Assembly (NCBI GenBank): GCA_023247155.1
Contig: JAHFGZ010000036.1
Coordinates: forward strand, 1 to 9,760
Direction: 5' to 3'
Source: Candidatus Omnitrophota bacterium
GTDB lineage: Bacteria; Omnitrophota; Gorgyraeia; Aquiviventales; Aquiviventaceae
Length of the DNA stretch: 9,760 nt
Below, in pieces: positions 5,686 to 9,760 of this stretch; the stretch's first letter is position 1; each line of letters opens with the position of its first letter. Under the pieces are notes generated by a model that saw only the letters and a list, made by a program, of their open reading frames with translations, was not told the origin of the DNA and did not search any database. The translations under genes were made by a program, and so were the position numbers.

Positions 5686-7866
5686 TCAGACCGGCCAGGC
5701 CTGGGCCTCTAGGTCCGCCGGGGACGCGCTGAGCTCAAAGGCGCCCTGGGCCGGGTAACGCTCCAGGACCTCCTGCCCTGCCCTGAGCGTCACCGTCAGC
5801 CGGAGCTTCTCGCCCGGCTTGAGCGGGATGTCGTGCCGTGGGACGGCGAGCTCCAGGATGCGCCCCAGCGCGCACGGCAGCTGCCGGGGTGCCGCAGCCG
5901 CCTCTGGCCCGGAAGCCTTGAGCTCGGCATGGACGGGGAGCGGGCCGGACATTCCCCCAGCCCCGCCGGCCGGTGCGATGCGGACCTCGACCTCCTGGGC
6001 GAGGGTGAGTTCAATCGCCCAGGCTGCAGAGCGGCCCAGCGCGGCGCGGTCCAGGTCGAGGCGGAGGTAGTGGCGGATCTCGTCGAACCCGTAGGAGAGG
6101 TACCGGAGACACTGCTCGCTGCGCTGGATGGCGGCGTACTGCTGGGTGAGGTCGATCCGGCCCGCGTAGAGCCACTCGTAGTAGGAGGTTTCCCGACCGT
6201 CGATGACCGGGTGCAGCAGCCCGGTCGGCCCGTGAGGGGGTTCCACGGCGCGGCGCCGGATCGGCTGCTGCAGGTTCGCCGGCGGCTCGAGTCCCGCGAG
6301 CCGATAGGCATTGGTCAGGTGCGCACGGAAGAGCCGGTCGAACTCCTCGGCCTGGGCGGAGAAGTGGGTGTCGCCGAACCACCACATCCAGTCGCTGCCC
6401 TCCGCAATGCCCAGGCACCGCCAGGCCCGGCTGGAGGCCGAGTCGTCCCTGCCCAGCGGGGCGAGCGCCTCCCGCGCCTGGGCGAGCAGCGTCCACGCCG
6501 CGTTTTTCTCCGGGTGCCCGATCCAGGTCGCGAAGTTGCCGTCGATCCACGAGCCGCTGGCCAGCTCCGGCAGCGACTCGGTCGGCTCGACCGGGTGCTG
6601 CTGGAGGAACTCGCTGACGGTCACGCACCGGAACCGCTCATCCGCGGCGAGCGCCCCGTAGAGGCTCTCCAGGAAGTCATGGCCGTCGTTCGGGTAGAAC
6701 TCCCAGGCGTTCTCGCCATCCAGGATGACGCTGACAAGCGCCGGCTGGGAGGCGGACCGGAACTGCTGGTGGATGGCGCCGAGCCGGTCGAGGAAATCCG
6801 CCACGGCGATCTTGGGATCCCACTGGCTGTAGACGAAGCCGATCAGGTCGGAGAGCTCTCGGTCGCGGAAGATGATGGCCGTGCACCCGCCCTTCCGGCG
6901 CAGCGCGTGGGGCCGGTACAGCAGCGACGGGGCGCGGGCGCGCTTGAGCGTCCGCCACAGGATGGCCTCGTCCGTGGCGACCCAGCGCACCCCTGCGTCG
7001 ATCGCCAGCTGGATGACCTCCTCGCTGACGCCGCCCTCCGAAGGCCAGATGCCGGCGGGGGGCGATCCGAACGCCGCCTGGTGCCGTCGGAGCGCCTCCT
7101 CCACCTGCCAGCGCGCGTCGTCGGGGTGCCGGAACATCCGCTGCGGAAGTGCAAGATGCGGCAGGGCCCCGTGGGCGGAGCGGAGATCGCACAGGAGCGG
7201 CAGGATGGGATGGTAGTAGGGGGAGGTCGTCAGCTCCACCTGGCCGCGGCGGGCCGCCTCCCGGTAGGCGGGCAAGACCTGCGCCATCAGCGCCAGCTGC
7301 TGGTCCAGAACGCGGGACTTCTCTTCCTCGGTGAACTGGGCGCCTTTCGCCTCGAGCGCCGCCAGGCCGGGGTCCTGGCGGCGCAGCCAGGGGTCGATCC
7401 ACACCAGATTGAACCAGACCTGGAGGTCGAGGTAGTCCTGGGGATGGAACCGTTTCTGGATTCTCGGCCAGTCCTCGTTCCGCACCTGCAGGCCGCGTTT
7501 GGCGAGCAGGTCATGGTAGCGCGGGGACGGCTTGATCATCCGGTCGATGTGGGCGAGGAAGAACCACCGCAGGAGGAAGCGCTGTTCGTCCTCGTCGAGG
7601 CGGGCCGCAGGCTTGCGCGAGAGCTCAAGGAACGTGTCGGAGCCGTTGGCGGGCGGCAGGTACTCCTCGAGCTGGTCCAGGAGCGAGGGGACGAGGTTGA
7701 AGGTCTGGTGGATGGCGGGAAAGCGCGACAGACGCTCGACCATATCCAGGTAGTCTTTGACGGCGTGGAGGCGGACCCAGGGCATGGCGCAGCCTCCGGT
7801 CGCCAGGTCCCGGTAATAGGGCTGGTGCATATGCCAGATGAAGGCGACGCATAAAGGATGAGACAT
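5686..7866 (-). CDS. Glycoside hydrolase family 57, amylopullulanase-like
   Basis: A 726-residue alpha-glucan-acting enzyme of family GH57. It has no signal peptide, so it is probably cytoplasmic. The GH57 motifs appear in order: HQPYY (14-18), YYHPILPLL (217-225), and GIWPSEGG (272-279) with Glu277 as the likely nucleophile. VILDGENAWEF (380-390) follows, with Asp383 as the likely acid/base. Downstream, HPVIDGRETSYYEWLYAGRI is the conserved start of the C-terminal region seen in amylopullulanase-type members. In well-studied amylopullulanases the catalytic pair is also about 100 residues apart. Substrate (glycogen, starch or maltodextrin; alpha-1,4 and possibly alpha-1,6 bonds) is inferred from family. 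The ATG at 7866 lies 11 nt downstream of the T-tract of a terminator and has no Shine-Dalgarno, so how it is expressed is unclear. It is transcribed toward ino1, whose substrate, glucose 6-phosphate, glucan breakdown could supply. Confidence 0.93.
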   Translation of the reverse strand: MSHPLCVAFIWHMHQPYYRDLATGGCAMPWVRLHAVKDYLDMVERLSRFPAIHQTFNLVPSLLDQLEEYLPPANGSDTFLELSRKPAARLDEDEQRFLLRWFFLAHIDRMIKPSPRYHDLLAKRGLQVRNEDWPRIQKRFHPQDYLDLQVWFNLVWIDPWLRRQDPGLAALEAKGAQFTEEEKSRVLDQQLALMAQVLPAYREAARRGQVELTTSPYYHPILPLLCDLRSAHGALPHLALPQRMFRHPDDARWQVEEALRRHQAAFGSPPAGIWPSEGGVSEEVIQLAIDAGVRWVATDEAILWRTLKRARAPSLLYRPHALRRKGGCTAIIFRDRELSDLIGFVYSQWDPKIAVADFLDRLGAIHQQFRSASQPALVSVILDGENAWEFYPNDGHDFLESLYGALAADERFRCVTVSEFLQQHPVEPTESLPELASGSWIDGNFATWIGHPEKNAAWTLLAQAREALAPLGRDDSASSRAWRCLGIAEGSDWMWWFGDTHFSAQAEEFDRLFRAHLTNAYRLAGLEPPANLQQPIRRRAVEPPHGPTGLLHPVIDGRETSYYEWLYAGRIDLTQQYAAIQRSEQCLRYLSYGFDEIRHYLRLDLDRAALGRSAAWAIELTLAQEVEVRIAPAGGAGGMSGPLPVHAELKASGPEAAAAPRQLPCALGRILELAVPRHDIPLKPGEKLRLTVTLRAGQEVLERYPAQGAFELSASPADLEAQAWPV

Positions 7867-7877
7867 CAGTTGATGCT

Positions 7878-7913
7878 AAAAAAACGCCCCCTGCCTCTTG
7901 CGAAGCAGGGGGC
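7878..7913 (-). terminator. Intrinsic (Rho-independent) terminator after the porin gene
   Basis: Read on the minus strand, GCCCCCTGC (7913-7905) pairs perfectly with GCAGGGGGC (7894-7886) across a 10-nt loop. One G separates the stem from seven Ts (7884-7878). The stem is 9 bp and almost all G-C. It lies 23 bp beyond the end of the porin gene and points only leftward; the plus-strand side has no T-tract. The next gene, GH57, starts 11 bases after the T-run. Confidence 0.95.
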
Positions 7914-7936
7914 TGAAAACCCCGCGAACCAACGAA

Positions 7937-9400
7937 CTAGAACTTCACGCTGACCGACGTGATGAGCTCCTGGGCGGTGTCGTTGCCCCCGGTCACCCCC
8001 ACGGCGTCCTTGTTGTAGACGGAGCCGGGCAGGAACAGCCCATAGATGACCCCGAACTGCACGTCATCCGTGTAGTCGTAGGTCAGCTGGGTGTCCCACT
8101 CGGTGCCGAGGAAGCTCTCCCGCTTGGCGTTCGAGGAGCTGCTCGGCGGAAGCGCCCCGACCGGCAGGACGAACCAGGAGAGCCGCTGGTTGACGGTCAG
8201 GTCCTCAATCGGCTTGAGGCTGCCGAGGACCGCCAGCTCATGCTGGTTGGTCTGCCCCGAGGTGACGCCGGCCTGGGTGTTCGGGTAGAACCGCGTCGCG
8301 GCGATGGTGCTGCGGGTCTGGAACTCGCGCAGCGCCGTCGTGTAGTAGCCGGGCGCGATGGGGTGCCACCCCATCACGGCGCCATCGCGGTTCTTGCCGG
8401 AGAAGAACTTCCACTCGGCTCCGACCTTCGGTGTCATCGCGACATCGGTGAAGGTGAAGTCGGTGCCGAAGTTCGCCGCCCACGCCTGCTGGGAATCGCC
8501 GCTTTGCAGGATGGCTTCGAAGTCGGTCGCGCGCTTGCCGAACTGGTAGGCGAGCTCGCCCCACACCGAGGCGCCTTCAGCGGGCCTGGCGCTTCCCCGG
8601 AGCCCGATGGTGTTGACTGACCCATCCCGTGCATCCACGTCCAGCGCACTTTCGGCGACCTTGTCGCGCTTGTTGAGGTAGTACGCCTCCATCTCGCCGT
8701 TCATGCTGTCGAACTTGGTGCCGAAGTCCACCCCCATGAGGTTGACGTCATCCGCGAGGGTGGTCGTGTTCTCATCGAGCTTGATGTAGACCGCGTCGAG
8801 CGTCAGAGGCACGTTGCCCGTCACGCCGGAGAGGTCCAGCGTCGCGCGGAGCGCGTCGAACGAGGTGAAGTCGGTGAACTCGTTCGCGGTGATGGACCCG
8901 TTGGCGTCGTTCGGCCGTCCGATGATGGTCGGCAGGAGGTTGCTGCCGAGGACGAGCCCGCGGCCCCAGACGATGGGCTGGGTCCCCACGCGGAGCGTCA
9001 GCGGGGAATAGAACAGCTCCTTGAGCGTGACGTAGCCCTGGCTGAGGTCGACGTCCTGGGCTGCGGAATTGGCGCCGACGGTGCTGTCCCAGTCCCGCTC
9101 GTTCGCCAGGCGGATGAACGCCGAGACGTTCTCGGTGAGGTCGGCGGCGACATTGACGCCGATCGTGTGCATGAAGAAATCATCTTCACCTTCCAGCGGC
9201 TTGCCCGCGGCCAGCGCTCCCGTGCCGAGGTTGTCATCCCCGCAGTTCAAGTCCAGACACTCCCGGTGGAACGCGCGGACCGTGACGTCCCCGCTCACCT
9301 TGACGTTCTGCACCTCCGCGAAGCCCGGGATGCTTGCCACGACCATCCCCAGCGCGGCGATGCCAAGAAGGACTGCGCTGCGAAGCGTAGCCTTCATCAT
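7937..9400 (-). CDS. Outer-membrane beta-barrel porin, alginate-export-like
   Basis: A 487-residue exported protein. A classical signal peptide (MMKATLRS, hydrophobic core, GFA cut after residue 28) precedes a long series of alternating polar/apolar beta strands with short turns. The chain ends in a Phe-terminated strand (SVSVKF), as outer-membrane barrels do for BAM recognition. The spacing and motifs (NVSAFIRLANERDWD; LTLRVGTQPIVWGRGLVLG; GVDFGTKF) resemble the alginate-export/AlgE-like porin family, which makes 16-18-strand barrels. Substrate is not readable. Cys48 and Cys53 near the mature N-terminus could form a disulfide. Start: AAGGAGG at 9413-9407 is 6 nt before ATG 9400 and 9 nt before ATG 9397, so the longer TTG reading from 9454 is rejected. 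It has its own promoter at 9532-9560, a leader of about 125 nt, and a strong terminator at 7878-7913, so it is monocistronic. Confidence 0.85.
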   Translation of the reverse strand: MMKATLRSAVLLGIAALGMVVASIPGFAEVQNVKVSGDVTVRAFHRECLDLNCGDDNLGTGALAAGKPLEGEDDFFMHTIGVNVAADLTENVSAFIRLANERDWDSTVGANSAAQDVDLSQGYVTLKELFYSPLTLRVGTQPIVWGRGLVLGSNLLPTIIGRPNDANGSITANEFTDFTSFDALRATLDLSGVTGNVPLTLDAVYIKLDENTTTLADDVNLMGVDFGTKFDSMNGEMEAYYLNKRDKVAESALDVDARDGSVNTIGLRGSARPAEGASVWGELAYQFGKRATDFEAILQSGDSQQAWAANFGTDFTFTDVAMTPKVGAEWKFFSGKNRDGAVMGWHPIAPGYYTTALREFQTRSTIAATRFYPNTQAGVTSGQTNQHELAVLGSLKPIEDLTVNQRLSWFVLPVGALPPSSSSNAKRESFLGTEWDTQLTYDYTDDVQFGVIYGLFLPGSVYNKDAVGVTGGNDTAQELITSVSVKF

Positions 9401-9406
9401 GCCGAA

Positions 9407-9413
9407 CCTCCTT
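9407..9413 (-). promoter_or_regulatory. Shine-Dalgarno that fixes the porin start
   Basis: AAGGAGG on the minus strand sits 6 nt before ATG 9400 and 9 nt before the adjacent ATG 9397. It excludes the in-frame TTG at 9454 as the main start. Confidence 0.85.
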
Positions 9414-9507
9414 GTTGTGCGTCCCCACGCCCAAGACCGATTCATCACACTCAACTATGCTTGCACTCGTGAAGTAACCTCAGCGGAAAGCCACGCTCGG
9501 TTGAGGC

Positions 9508-9518
9508 CACCTCCTTTC
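9508..9518 (-). promoter_or_regulatory. Second anti-SD-complementary site in the porin leader
   Basis: GAAAGGAGGTG on the minus strand is an 11-base match to the sequence complementary to the usual 3' end of bacterial 16S rRNA. It lies about 7 nt from the predicted 5' end of the porin message and about 108 nt upstream of the porin start. No ATG, GTG or TTG lies 5-9 nt after it. A GTG at 9510, directly abutting it, opens a 19-codon frame that ends at 9451. That frame's TGA overlaps a TTG in the porin frame. It could be a ribosome standby site, a leader-peptide site or a coincidence. Confidence 0.4.
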
Positions 9519-9531
9519 AGAAGTTGCGCTT

Positions 9532-9560
9532 ACTATAGGAAGTTACGCCACCCTTGTCAA
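9532..9560 (-). promoter_or_regulatory. Sigma70 promoter of the porin gene
   Basis: On the minus strand, a perfect TTGACA (9560-9555) is followed by a 17-bp spacer and TATAGT (9537-9532, 5 of 6 consensus bases). It is the strongest promoter in the window, in keeping with an abundant outer-membrane protein. Transcription should start near 9525, giving a leader of about 125 nt. Confidence 0.85.
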
Positions 9561-9583
9561 GCATTTTTTCATGCAGGGGTAAC
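9542..9583. repeat. Imperfect inverted repeat over the porin -35 region
   Basis: Outer arms GTTAC (9542-9546) and GTAAC (9579-9583) are complementary, as are CCCT (9551-9554) with AGGG (9575-9578) and GCAT (9561-9564) with ATGC (9571-9574). The right arm is contiguous; the left arm has two gaps. The element encloses the -35 box of the porin promoter, so it could be an operator. It could also be the 3' end of the upstream tRNA transcript, but it lacks a proper T-tract on that strand. Confidence 0.35.
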
Positions 9584-9640
9584 AGGCGCTATGCGATTTT
9601 AAGGGGAGTTTGTTGGGCTGCAGGTAAGTGAGGTGAAGAG

Positions 9641-9715
9641 TGCGCCTGGCAGGAGTCGAACCTGCAACGCAGGGCTTAGGACGCCCCCGCTCTATCCAGT
9701 TTGAGCTACAGGCGC
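9641..9715 (-). tRNA. tRNA-Arg, anticodon CCT
   Basis: Read on the minus strand, a full 75-nt cloverleaf is present. The acceptor stem GCGCCTG/CAGGCGC is 7 perfect pairs. T8 is present. The D stem is GCTC/GAGC with a 10-nt loop containing GG. The anticodon stem GGGGC/GCCCT includes one G-T pair. The anticodon loop is GTCCTAA with CCT at 34-36, the variable loop is 5 nt, and the T arm is GCAGG-TTCGACT-CCTGC. The discriminator is A (9641) and CCA is not encoded (CTC follows). A15-T48 replaces the commoner G15-C48 Levitt pair. Position 32 is G, where a pyrimidine is normal. The tRNA decodes AGG, a rare-to-moderate Arg codon. Confidence 0.95.
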
Positions 9716-9760
9716 GCGCTCGGTCGGGTCATGCGTGTCGTTGGGCGAGGCGCTTGTGGT

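Noticed and set aside
5833..7854. A 673-codon plus-strand open frame opposite the GH57 gene.
   Set aside because: It mirrors the GH57 gene, shows no domain motif, and has the biased Arg/Gly/Val composition of a shadow frame.
7898..8620. A 240-codon plus-strand open frame opposite the porin gene.
   Set aside because: It begins inside the terminator stem and is antisense to a porin with signal peptide, Shine-Dalgarno and promoter.
9401..9454. TTG start adding 18 residues to the porin.
   Set aside because: The extension would put a basic, non-hydrophobic segment in front of a good signal peptide, and AAGGAGG points to ATG 9400 or 9397.
9561..9574. Hairpin GCAT-(6 nt)-ATGC as a terminator for the tRNA gene.
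   Set aside because: The stem is only 4 bp and no T-tract follows on the minus strand; it runs straight into the porin -35 box.
1..9760. CRISPR arrays, insertion sequences, phage or toxin-antitoxin genes.
   Set aside because: No spaced direct repeats, transposase motifs or paired small toxin/antitoxin genes are visible on either strand. The CPBP gene belongs to a family once called Abi, but nothing around it suggests a defence island.

Overview
This is a gene-dense, GC-rich window (roughly two-thirds G+C by eye) from a diderm bacterium. The envelope proteins support that: a signal-peptide-bearing beta-barrel protein with a C-terminal Phe, a periplasmic DUF3108 protein and a TIGR04073-family exosortase-associated protein. 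The mix (TIGR04073, DUF3108, a GH57 amylopullulanase-like enzyme, an Ino1-type inositol phosphate synthase and a stand-alone tRNA-binding OB-fold protein) resembles uncultivated high-GC lineages such as NC10, Nitrospirota or Omnitrophota. That placement is an impression, not a demonstration. There are eleven protein genes, one tRNA, four good sigma70-type promoters, one weaker promoter and one clear intrinsic terminator. No insertion sequence, CRISPR array, phage gene or defence system is visible.

Left arm (1-2051, + strand): a compact four-gene operon in which each gene overlaps the next by exactly 4 bp (GTGA, ATGA, GTGA). It encodes a GatB/YqeY-like protein, a 2[4Fe-4S] ferredoxin, a tRNA-binding OB-fold protein and a membrane-anchored alpha/beta hydrolase.

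Middle (2073-3703): a two-gene minus-strand unit makes a TIGR04073 exosortase-associated protein and a DUF3108 protein. A strong promoter and Shine-Dalgarno sequence drive it. It diverges from a 95-residue two-helix membrane protein whose near-consensus promoter predicts a leaderless transcript. The DUF3108 gene has an in-frame hydrophobic signal-like segment upstream of its first usual start codon.

Right arm (3663-9400, minus strand): in transcription order, an outer-membrane porin-like protein, a perfect-stem terminator, a GH57 alpha-glucan hydrolase, inositol-3-phosphate synthase (with its own TTGATT-17-TATAAT promoter) and a CPBP-family membrane protease. The last two genes overlap by 56 bp. 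The protease also overlaps the 95-aa membrane protein tail to tail by 41 bp. The grouping suggests glycan uptake or storage-glucan turnover feeding glucose-6-phosphate to inositol synthesis, but this is inference from neighbours.

Right edge (9401-9760): the porin has a leader of about 125 nt with a second, near-perfect anti-Shine-Dalgarno match, and an imperfect inverted repeat covers its -35 box. Beyond it lies tRNA-Arg(CCT) on the minus strand, with an unusual G at position 32. The last 45 bases show nothing recognisable. No gene-free stretch exceeds 300 bases.
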